Assembly: GCA_963539215.1 (NCBI GenBank)
Contig: CAUTJT010000004.1
Coordinates: 1-64,000, forward strand
Source of the DNA: CAURNT01 sp963539215
GTDB taxonomy: Bacteria > Fusobacteriota > Fusobacteriia > Fusobacteriales > Leptotrichiaceae
DNA length: 64,000 nt
Direction: 5' to 3'
In this document: piece by piece, positions 46,163 through 55,100 of the stretch
Layout of the letters: every line of letters starts with the position of its first letter
Position numbering within the stretch: position 1 is the first letter of the stretch
Position numbers and translations under genes: made by a program
The notes under the pieces: generated by a model
Databases searched by the model: none
Seen by the model: the letters and a program-made list of their open reading frames with translations, nothing else
What the model was told of the DNA's origin: nothing

Positions 46163-47588
46163 CTATTTCTACTTTATCTTCTAAAATAAATTCCTTATAT
46201 TTTTCTAATATTGGATCTATATCTGTTTTTATAAAATCACTAGTCTGTTCACTTGCAAAACCTATATATTCACTTGGATTTAAAACATTTTCTAAATCAT
46301 CTTGTTTTAAAGAAAGTCTTCCATCTTTAATTATCCTATCTATTAAATTATTAGGTTTCCCTTCAAGTTTAATTGATTTTGTTTCTTCCATAGAAAGTTC
46401 CCTTATTATTTCATGAACATCTTGTCTATCCATACCTTTTTTAACACTTTCCATTATTATATTTTCCGTTGCCATAAAAGGTAATTCTTTCATAATATTT
46501 GCTTCTATAACCTTAGGATATACAACAACGCCATCTAATATATTTAACCATATTAAAAGTATAGCATCTACACCAAGAAATGCCTGTGGTATAGATAATC
46601 TCTTATTCGCTGAATCATCCAATGTTCTTTCAAACCACTGAGTTGATGCAACTTGACTCCCATTACTCGTTAAAGACATTACAAATTTAGCAATAGAAGA
46701 TATTCTTTCACATCTCATAGGATTTCTTTTGTATGCCATAGCACTTGATCCAATTTGATTTTTAGCAAAAGGCTCCTCTAATTCCTTTAAATGTTGTAAC
46801 AATCTAAAGTCATTAGTAAATTTATGGGCACTTTGAGCAATATTCCCTAAAAGATTTAAAATTTGTGAATCAATTTTTCTATCGTAGGTTTGCCCAGAAA
46901 CTGTTTGTTTTTTAGAAAATCCCATTTTTTCAGATACTCTGTTATCTAATTCTCTTACTTTTTCAAAATCATTATTGAATAATTCTTTAAAGCTAGCCTG
47001 TGTTCCAGTCGTACCTTTAACCCCTCTAAATCTTAAATTTTCTAATCTATATTCTAATTCTTCAAAATCATATATTATACTTTGCAACCAAAGAGTCCCT
47101 CTTTTACCTACTGTTGTTAACTGAGCTGCTTGAAAATGTGTATATCCCAAAGTTGGTATATCTTTATAATCTAAACAAAAATTTTTTAATCTATTTATCA
47201 GATTAACCATTCTTATTCTTAATATTTTCAAACCTTCCATAATTTGTATTAAATCTGTATTATCTCCTACATATGCACTCGTTACTCCTAAATGTATTAT
47301 ACTTCTAGCACTCGGGGCAACTTCACCATAAGCATGAACATGCGCCATAACATCATGTCTTAGTTTTTTTTCAAATTCATGTGCTTTCTCAAAATCTATA
47401 TTTTCTATATTATCTTTAAGCTCTTTAATTTGTTCATTTGTTATGAAATCAAGGCCTAATTCCTTTTGTGTCTCTGCAAGAACTACCCACAATTTTCTCC
47501 ATGTTTTAAATTTAAAATTTGGAGAAAATATATAACTCATTTCAGAACTAGCATACCTTTCATTTAAAGGATTTGTATACTTATCCAA
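46155..47588 (-). CDS. purB: Adenylosuccinate lyase, eukaryote-like clade
   Basis: Fumarase/aspartase-superfamily enzyme that releases fumarate from adenylosuccinate (to AMP) and from SAICAR. The signature is SSAMAYKRNPMRCER. The stretch TQWFERTLDDSANKR and PKVIEANIMKELPFMATENI resembles the animal ADSL type more than the short E. coli or Bacillus form. About 477 residues. The frame opens at GTG 47597 directly after the purA stop, but AGGTG then better fits TTG 47588, giving the familiar DKYTNPLNERYAS start. With purA and hpt it completes IMP-to-AMP conversion. Confidence 0.92.
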   Translation of the reverse strand: MDKYTNPLNERYASSEMSYIFSPNFKFKTWRKLWVVLAETQKELGLDFITNEQIKELKDNIENIDFEKAHEFEKKLRHDVMAHVHAYGEVAPSARSIIHLGVTSAYVGDNTDLIQIMEGLKILRIRMVNLINRLKNFCLDYKDIPTLGYTHFQAAQLTTVGKRGTLWLQSIIYDFEELEYRLENLRFRGVKGTTGTQASFKELFNNDFEKVRELDNRVSEKMGFSKKQTVSGQTYDRKIDSQILNLLGNIAQSAHKFTNDFRLLQHLKELEEPFAKNQIGSSAMAYKRNPMRCERISSIAKFVMSLTSNGSQVASTQWFERTLDDSANKRLSIPQAFLGVDAILLIWLNILDGVVVYPKVIEANIMKELPFMATENIIMESVKKGMDRQDVHEIIRELSMEETKSIKLEGKPNNLIDRIIKDGRLSLKQDDLENVLNPSEYIGFASEQTSDFIKTDIDPILEKYKEFILEDKVEIEV

Positions 47589-47597
47589 ATCACTCAC

Positions 47598-48896
47598 CTA
47601 CTTTATTATATCTTCTAAATCATATCTATATATATTTTGACTTCTCTCTGGACCTACAGATATCATAGAAATATTTGTTTTTAATTCTTTTTCTATAAAT
47701 TCTATATACTTCTTGCAATTTTCTGGAAGGTCTTCATATTTCTTAACTCCAGTAATATCTTCACTCCATCCATCAAGTTCTTTATATACTATATTAACCT
47801 TTTTAGATTTTCTTAGATTTCCAGGATATGAATTATATGTTTTACCGTCAATTTCATATGCAACTGCCACTTTAATCTTTTCTAACCCTGATAATACATC
47901 TATTTTTGTTATTACTATATCTGTTAATCCATCTATATATGTAGCATATCTACCTATAACTAAATCAAGCCACCCACATCTTCTAGGTCTTCCAGTCGTT
48001 GCACCAAATTCATGACCTATTTGTCTTATTTTTTCACCCAATTCATTATCTAATTCTGTAGGGAAAGGCCCCTCTCCAACTCTTGTAGTATATGCTTTCA
48101 TAACTCCTAGTACTCTGTTTATTTTTTTAGGAGGTACTCCTGAACCTACACAAACTCCTCCTGTAGTCGGTGAAGAAGATGTAACATATGGATATGTTCC
48201 ATAATCTATATCTAACATTAAAGCCTGTGCTCCTTCAAATAAAACAAGCTTATTATTATCTATAGCCTCATTTAATAAACTAACTCCATCCACTATTCTA
48301 AATTCTATTTTTTTAGAAAGTTCTAAATATTTGTTATATAACTCTTCTAAATCAAATGGTTTCTTACCATATCTTATTAATTCCGCATTTTTTTGACCTA
48401 CATTCCAAGTTAGTTTATCCTTAAATCTTTCACGATCTAAAAGATCTCCAATTCTTATACCATTTCTCCCTATTTTATCTATATAACAAGGACCTATACC
48501 TCTTTGAGTTGTTCCTATTTTATTAACCCCAAGTTCTTCTTCTTTAGCCTTATCTAATTCTATATGATACGGCATTATTATATGTGCTCTTTCATCTATC
48601 AATAAATTATCTAATTTATGACCTCTTTTTTCAAGACTTTCTATTTCTTTAAGAAGAACTTCTATATCTACAACAACACCACTACCTATCAAGCATTTAC
48701 CCTTAGAATTTATTATACCTGAAGGTAATAAATGAAGTATAAATTTTTCATCATTAACTACTACTGTATGACCTGCATTATTACCACCTTGAAATCTAAC
48801 TACATAATCAGATTTTGGAGATAATACATCTATAATCTTACCTTTACCTTCATCTCCCCATTGGGTACCAACTACTACAAAAGTATTACTTTTCAT
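47598..48896 (-). CDS. purA: Adenylosuccinate synthetase
   Basis: Joins IMP and aspartate with GTP to make adenylosuccinate. The N-terminal GTP loop GTQWGDEGKGKI, GNNAGHTVV, QRGIGPCY and TTGRPRRCGW are diagnostic. 432 residues, normal. Its ATG overlaps the hpt stop by one base. Confidence 0.96.
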   Translation of the reverse strand: MKSNTFVVVGTQWGDEGKGKIIDVLSPKSDYVVRFQGGNNAGHTVVVNDEKFILHLLPSGIINSKGKCLIGSGVVVDIEVLLKEIESLEKRGHKLDNLLIDERAHIIMPYHIELDKAKEEELGVNKIGTTQRGIGPCYIDKIGRNGIRIGDLLDRERFKDKLTWNVGQKNAELIRYGKKPFDLEELYNKYLELSKKIEFRIVDGVSLLNEAIDNNKLVLFEGAQALMLDIDYGTYPYVTSSSPTTGGVCVGSGVPPKKINRVLGVMKAYTTRVGEGPFPTELDNELGEKIRQIGHEFGATTGRPRRCGWLDLVIGRYATYIDGLTDIVITKIDVLSGLEKIKVAVAYEIDGKTYNSYPGNLRKSKKVNIVYKELDGWSEDITGVKKYEDLPENCKKYIEFIEKELKTNISMISVGPERSQNIYRYDLEDIIK

Positions 48897-49432
48897 TATT
48901 CATTCTCCTTAACTACTATACCTACATAAGGCAAAGTTCTATATTTTTGAGCAAAATCTATTCCATAACCAACTACAAACTCATCAGGTATTTTAAATCC
49001 TACATAATCTACTTCTATATCATCAACTTCTCTTCTTTCGGGTTTATCAAGCAATGTTACTATTTTAATTTTTTTAGGTTCCCTTGTTTCTATTATTTCT
49101 TTAACTTTCTTTAAAGTATTACCAGTATCTATTATATCTTCAACTATAAGGACATTTCTACCCTTAACATTTTCTTCTAAATCTTTTATAATCTTTACGT
49201 TCCGAGAACTTTCCATTCCATTACCATAACTAGAAACAACCATAAAATCAAGTGTATCTGCTGTTTTTAATTTACGACATAAATCACTTAAAAAGACAAC
49301 TGACCCTCTAAGCAAGCCTATAAGCAAAACTTCTTCTCCCTCAAAATCTTTGTCAATTTCTTTTGCTAATTCTTCAACCCTTTTCAAAATATCTTCCTCT
49401 GAAATGTATGGTTTAATTGAATACTTTTGCAT
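48896..49432 (-). CDS. hpt: Hypoxanthine (guanine) phosphoribosyltransferase
   Basis: 178-residue type I phosphoribosyltransferase that salvages hypoxanthine and guanine with PRPP. The PRPP loop is VLIVEDIIDTGNTL, preceded by the LLRGSVVFLSDL catalytic-loop segment; VVGYGIDFAQKYR near the C-terminus is typical of HPRT. AGGAGG precedes ATG 49432 by 5 nt. The gene leads directly into purA and purB, giving a compact hypoxanthine-to-AMP route. Confidence 0.93.
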   Translation of the reverse strand: MQKYSIKPYISEEDILKRVEELAKEIDKDFEGEEVLLIGLLRGSVVFLSDLCRKLKTADTLDFMVVSSYGNGMESSRNVKIIKDLEENVKGRNVLIVEDIIDTGNTLKKVKEIIETREPKKIKIVTLLDKPERREVDDIEVDYVGFKIPDEFVVGYGIDFAQKYRTLPYVGIVVKENE

Positions 49433-49441
49433 AACTGCCTC

Positions 49442-50422
49442 CTAAATTTTAGTTTGATATATTTTTTTTACAACACTAGTTATATCTTCTTCTTCCAATT
49501 CCAATTTCTCAATATTATACATATCATACAATGACATTATCACCTTTTTTTCTACTAAAACATCTTTTAATATATTTACACTAAGTAAATTATCCTCATA
49601 ATTAATTGATAAAACACCATTAATTTCTTTTATCTTATCAATATCTACCTTATCTTTTAAAGTAACCTTAATAATTTTTTCATTAACATATTTATCAACT
49701 AAATTTTCCATAGTATCATCAAATATCTTTTCTCCTTCATTGATAATAACTATTCTATCACACAACGCCTCTACATCACGCATATCATGAGTTGTTAAAA
49801 TTATTGTAATCTTTTCTTTTTTATTAATTTCTTTTAATATATTTAAAAGTTTTTCTTTAAGTATTATATCTATACCTATTGTAGGTTCATCTAAAAATAA
49901 GATTTTAGGTTTATATATCAAAGCTCCAACTAAATCAGATAACATTCTTTGACCAAGCGACATTGTTCTAATCTGTTTATTTAATAATTTTTTAAATCCT
50001 AAAAGCTCTTCTAAATATTCCATTCTTAAATTATATTCTTCATCAGTAACATCATATATTTCTTTTAATAATTCTAAATTATCTTGAAGTGACATATCCC
50101 ACCAAAGAGAGGTTCTTTGTCCAAATACTACACCTATATTTCTAGCATTTTCTACTCTTTCCTTATATGGTTCTATCCCGTTTATTAAACATCTACCACT
50201 ATTTGGTGTAATTATTCCTGTTAACATTTTTATAGTAGTTGATTTCCCCGCACCATTAGGTCCAAGAAATCCAACAATCTCTCCTTCAAATATATCAAAA
50301 CTTATATTTTTAACTACTTTAATTTCTTTTTTTTCTCTTTTAAATATACCTTTTCTAATATGTATATCAAACTTCTTATTAATATTTTCTACACTTATTA
50401 TTTTACGCTCCTGAACTTTCAT
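49442..50422 (-). CDS. ABC transporter ATP-binding protein (ABC-2 type exporter)
   Basis: About 326 residues. Walker A LGPNGAGKST, Q-loop VVFGQRTSLWWD, signature MSLGQRM (in place of LSGGQ), Walker B ILFLDEPTIGID and switch His in LTTHDMRD. The C-terminal extension of about 80 residues is typical of the DrrA-like multidrug/antibiotic exporter ATPases. The frame begins at 50434, but ATG 50422 has GAGG six nt before it. It overlaps the end of the first permease gene by about 20 nt. Confidence 0.88.
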   Translation of the reverse strand: MKVQERKIISVENINKKFDIHIRKGIFKREKKEIKVVKNISFDIFEGEIVGFLGPNGAGKSTTIKMLTGIITPNSGRCLINGIEPYKERVENARNIGVVFGQRTSLWWDMSLQDNLELLKEIYDVTDEEYNLRMEYLEELLGFKKLLNKQIRTMSLGQRMLSDLVGALIYKPKILFLDEPTIGIDIILKEKLLNILKEINKKEKITIILTTHDMRDVEALCDRIVIINEGEKIFDDTMENLVDKYVNEKIIKVTLKDKVDIDKIKEINGVLSINYEDNLLSVNILKDVLVEKKVIMSLYDMYNIEKLELEEEDITSVVKKIYQTKI

Positions 50423-51188
50423 ATCTAACCTCATTTCTTCTCCAAATATACGCTGTTAATATTATCAATACTACAACAACACCTAATATTTTAAATATAC
50501 TTAACATATTCATATTTATTATTACATCCATTGGATAATATGAAGTTATAGCAAAAGATATAATATATGTTAAAAAGATTTGTAAAAATCTAGGATAAAT
50601 ATTTATTGGAAAATGTGTAAAATCTGACATAGAATATATAGCTTTAAGTAAAAAATACGTATCTTTATATACAAATGCAAATGATGCAGCTATACTTTTA
50701 AAGCAAGTATATATTATAGCCCCTATAAAACTTAAAAAAATACTAAGAGCAACTAATCTAAAACTAAACCCTATACCTAATCCTTTTAATCCATAAATAT
50801 ATATAAGTAAAGCAATGAATATTTCTCCTAAAGCATCAAATTGAGTTTTTTCTATTAGTACCTGAAAAAAAGTGTTTAATGGTCTTAATAAAAATTTATC
50901 ATATTCTCCCTTAAGTACAACAGATATAGATAAATGCCATAAATAATCTGAATAAAAATGATCTAACCCCTTTGAAATTTGCGAAAAACCATATAAAGCT
51001 AATATACTATATTTAGAAACTCCTTCAATACTTGGAATATTTGAAAAAGTAATATTTAAAAATACTATACCAGTTATTTGTATTATTAAAAACCCAAGTA
51101 TACCTATTATGAAATTAGTAAATGAATTAACTAATATTTTAAAAGATAATTTTAATCTTAATAAATATATTCTAAAATATCTATTCAA
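50403..51188 (-). CDS. ABC-2 family permease
   Basis: About 261 residues with six hydrophobic segments, for example FIIGILGFLIIQITGIVFLN and GVVVVLIILTAYIW, matching the ABC-2/DUF990-like permeases paired with DrrA-type ATPases. The frame opens at ATG 51203, but GGAGG sits inside its first codons; TTG 51188 (spacing 8) is the likely start, N-terminus NRYFRIYLLRLK. Overlaps the ATPase gene. Substrate unknown. Confidence 0.8.
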   Translation of the reverse strand: MNRYFRIYLLRLKLSFKILVNSFTNFIIGILGFLIIQITGIVFLNITFSNIPSIEGVSKYSILALYGFSQISKGLDHFYSDYLWHLSISVVLKGEYDKFLLRPLNTFFQVLIEKTQFDALGEIFIALLIYIYGLKGLGIGFSFRLVALSIFLSFIGAIIYTCFKSIAASFAFVYKDTYFLLKAIYSMSDFTHFPINIYPRFLQIFLTYIISFAITSYYPMDVIINMNMLSIFKILGVVVVLIILTAYIWRRNEVRYESSGA

Positions 51189-51192
51189 CTTT

Positions 51193-51978
51193 TTATCCTC
51201 CATTCACACTAATTTTTTTATTTGCTCCATTCCACTGTAATTTAGATAAAAACAATAAAATACAAATCCAAATCACCTGTAAAGTTAACATATTAACAAC
51301 ACCTGAATAATCTAATTTCCCCATCAATAACATTATAGGTTTATATGATATATATTCAAAAGGTGTTAATGATAAAATTTTTCTTAATCCTTCAGGTAAA
51401 AATGATAAAGGAAATAATTCTCCTGATGTAAATCTAAATATTACCTCTTTCATCATTAAAAATCCCCAAATATAATTTATATAAAAAGCAGTTAAACCTA
51501 CTATAAAATTAAGTAAAAACATTATTATTGAACTAAATAATATTGACACCAAAAACATAAAAAACATTAAAGGCGTAATACTCAAACCACCAAAATATGT
51601 AATTATACATATACAAGGAATTAAAAGAAATACTCCATCAAATAATACATTAGATATACTCTGAGAAATTAGAACTCCTATATATGATATAGGTTTAATA
51701 AAATACATTACTATATCTCCTCTTTCAATATCAAAAGATATATTTTTATCTATTGAATTGTTTAAAAATGAAAGTATAGTAAATGATAAAACTATATATT
51801 TAATCATATCACTTCCACTATATCCATTTATATTTCCATTATTATTTTTCAAAACAAAAAACCAAATAAATATTGCAGATATTATTTGTATATATGATGA
51901 TATAATACTTATCATATATCTACTTCTATAAGCCATCCTAATTTTAATATTAAATATCATAAATTTAATATACTTCAT
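51193..51978 (-). CDS. ABC-2 family permease
   Basis: About 261 residues, six predicted membrane spans, beginning MKYIKFMIFNIKIRMAYRSR; the charged 'MAYRSRYM' before the first span is typical of these permeases. AGGAGG precedes ATG 51978 by 7 nt; the frame extends to 51996. It is the second half of a heterodimeric exporter channel, first gene of the exporter-purine operon. A candidate TATAAT lies upstream near 52000 without a convincing -35. Confidence 0.8.
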   Translation of the reverse strand: MKYIKFMIFNIKIRMAYRSRYMISIISSYIQIISAIFIWFFVLKNNNGNINGYSGSDMIKYIVLSFTILSFLNNSIDKNISFDIERGDIVMYFIKPISYIGVLISQSISNVLFDGVFLLIPCICIITYFGGLSITPLMFFMFLVSILFSSIIMFLLNFIVGLTAFYINYIWGFLMMKEVIFRFTSGELFPLSFLPEGLRKILSLTPFEYISYKPIMLLMGKLDYSGVVNMLTLQVIWICILLFLSKLQWNGANKKISVNGG

Positions 51979-52047
51979 TAACATTCCTCCTAACAAATTA
52001 TTATATCACATATTATAAAGTATAAAAAGAGTATAAAATAATTTATA

Positions 52048-52092
52048 TAAAAAAACATGCACCTAAAATTTATATATTCTTTAGGCACATGT
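52048..52092 (-). terminator. Terminator of S8 autotransporter copy 2
   Basis: ACATG-CA-CCTAAA (from 52055) pairs with TTTAGG-CA-CATGT (to 52092) with a 2-nt internal mismatch. The minus-strand exit has seven T residues. Confidence 0.6.
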
Positions 52093-52104
52093 TAGTACTA
52101 GTCT

Positions 52105-55100
52105 TTAAAATGTATATTTAATTCCCAAATTAATATTTTGAGTACTTAAATTCTTATTACCATAAGTAAATTTAACACTTAATTTATCAGTTGGCGTATA
52201 ATTTAAAGATAAATTAGCTCTAAATTCATTATCTGGTAATTTAACAGAACTTACTTCATTTTTAATATCTTCATAAGCACTTGACTTAACTTTTAATCTT
52301 ATTGTTGGATCAGTTAACCATTTAGTATATGCTGCATCAAATCCTAAATTTAATTTATTATTTAAGACATACTTAGTGTTAACACCAAGTCTTGCAGCAA
52401 GTTTAGTATTAGATTGTAAATCATACTTAATACCTAATAAACCATCTTCACTATCATACTTATTAAATACGAATGTATAAAGATCTATTCCTAAATATGG
52501 TTTAACTTCTAAATTCTTTAAACTATTAAATTTATATCCAAAGTTCAAATGTTCAGATACAGTAAATTGATTTTGATCATGTTCTTTTCTACTTTCAAAT
52601 AAGTAATCTTTATATACTTTTTTAAATAAAGTATTTGTAGCAATAGTTGCATCAAATTCATAATTATCTTTAATATATTTTATAATTCCATTTATACCTA
52701 AACTATTAAATTTAGTTGAAACTATATCATCTTGTGTGTGATTACCATTCAAGAATTCTCCTCCTAAGAAGAATCTAAAATCACCAAATCTATATCCTAA
52801 ATTTACATTTAATCCATTTACACGAGAATTTATATCTATTCTATTTATACTATCTTTAGAAATATTAAATTCATTTACTAAATTAGTAAATAATGCAACT
52901 TTTTTATTTAATAAACTTTCATTTAACAGTTTATTATTTTCGTTTAATTTTAAACTAGAAACTGTATATGCAGCTGTTAATGAATCAGCAAGAGTTTCTC
53001 CATCTATAGTTCTTGAATCTTTTAAAGTAGCATAAAGTATACTATCTAAAGCTTCACCTATCTTATCAAGTCTATTATTTGATGCGGCAGGTTTTGGTTG
53101 ATTACCTGTAGATCCATGTAGTCTTTCTTCTGCTTCCTTATCTAATTTTTCTCTATCTGCTTTTAATTTTTCTTCTAATTCATCTATAAATGGTGGTCTA
53201 TCATTACCTGGTCTTTTATCTTCTGCACCTTTTTCAAATCCACCTTTTATTATTTTACCAACTAAAGTATTATTTTTATACTCCAATGAGAATGATAAAA
53301 GTTGACTTATTGGATATACTCCAAGTTTCACTCTAGTTAATACTTCATTACTATTTGCTTTTGCTTCAAATACTTTTATTTCTTTGAATATTTTTTTACT
53401 AATTCCTCTAGATTTTAATACATCTACAGTGAAATTATCTGTTTGACTCAAATCTATACTAGCTATACTTAATAAAGATATAGGTGAAACATATGTTTTT
53501 GACCCTCTAACAGGTGTATACTTACCTGCTATAGCATCGTTATCAGAATATGAATAAAGTTCACCAAAATTAGTTACATTAGCTCTTATAGTATGTTGAT
53601 CTTTCTTATCATTACCTTTAAGATCTTCATTATTAATATCTAATTTAAGTTTAGCTCCTTTATCAACAGTAATATTAGATCTCATACCACCTCTAACTAT
53701 TAAAGTTCCTTCTTCAACAGTCGTTGGTCCAGTATATGTATTATTCCCATCTAAAGCTAAACTTCCTTTACCTTTTTTAGTAAGTCCTGCATCAAGGAAT
53801 AATTCTCTTTCTTCAAATGATAACTTTGATATATATGAATTTACTTTATCTTGGAATAACTTTCTTGCTTCATCTTCATTAGCCGCTTTATTTATTTGAT
53901 CAACTTCTTCTTTAGTAAATTGTCCACGGCTTACCATATATCTAGTTATATCAAATGCTCCTGCTATATTATTTCCAAATACATAATTTCCACTAGGAAT
54001 ATTAGCTATAAAGTTTTCATCCCCTGTTTCATGAGTTAATGCTTTAACAAATCTTGCAGGACCTTTTATAGCTGAAGTCTTATCTAAAATTCCCCAACCA
54101 ATATTTTCATCTACACCATAAATACCTGTAGCAAGACCATTACTAGATTCTATATAGTCATCTTTTGCAGTTGTTAATAATGTTTGTTTTATTTGATGAG
54201 CACTCATCCAAGGGAAAGTTTTTTGAACTAAAGATCCAACAGCTGTAACACGTGGTGCTGCAAAACTTGAACCAAAGTTTATACGGTATTTATAATCATC
54301 TGTTATCTTATTTCCTTGATTATCTACATCAGAAACATATATATATTCTCCAGGAGCAGCCATAGCCCAAAGTTTTGAACTTCCAGCACGAGTTAATGAA
54401 AATACATTTCCTTTATGCCCATTTCTAGAAGCATATGCTTCTATATACATAATTTGATCTTCTATCTCTCTTTGATATTCAACTGGATATTTATCTGGAT
54501 TTTTTCTTATTTCATTTAATTCTTTAACAAGAGACACATAATTATCATACATTCCTGTTGTTAAATTCTTATTTTTTAAAGCAGGTATAGAAGCACTACC
54601 TACACCATAACCCAAGAAATTATTAGTAGAATTTGAACCATATACACTCATCTTACTTGCTATTCCAACTACATTAACCATATTTTTTCTATATGAGTAG
54701 TCATATTTATAATCTTGTCCATTTTCTCTAGCATCTTTTGAACCTAGGTAGTTTATAATACTTGGAACTGATGCAAAATCATTATTAAATTTTAAGTCAG
54801 GACTTTGTATTAATATTTTATCTCCATTTGCTTTAAAATTAGTTAAATCTACACGTCCACTATTATATGTATTTCCCATAGCTCTTACCATTAATATATC
54901 GTGATTTGCAGCAGAAAATTCTTTTGCATTTTTTATACCTGCTTCAGTAAGAACCATTCTATATCTAACTAATTTATCAAAATCTTCCTTAGTTATTTCT
55001 TTTTTATTTTTAAAATAATCATAAAGTTCTAGTGAATCAAAGACTTCAGTTCTACCTTTAGAAACAAATTCTCTTCCATTTTCTCTTTCACTTTTTAACC

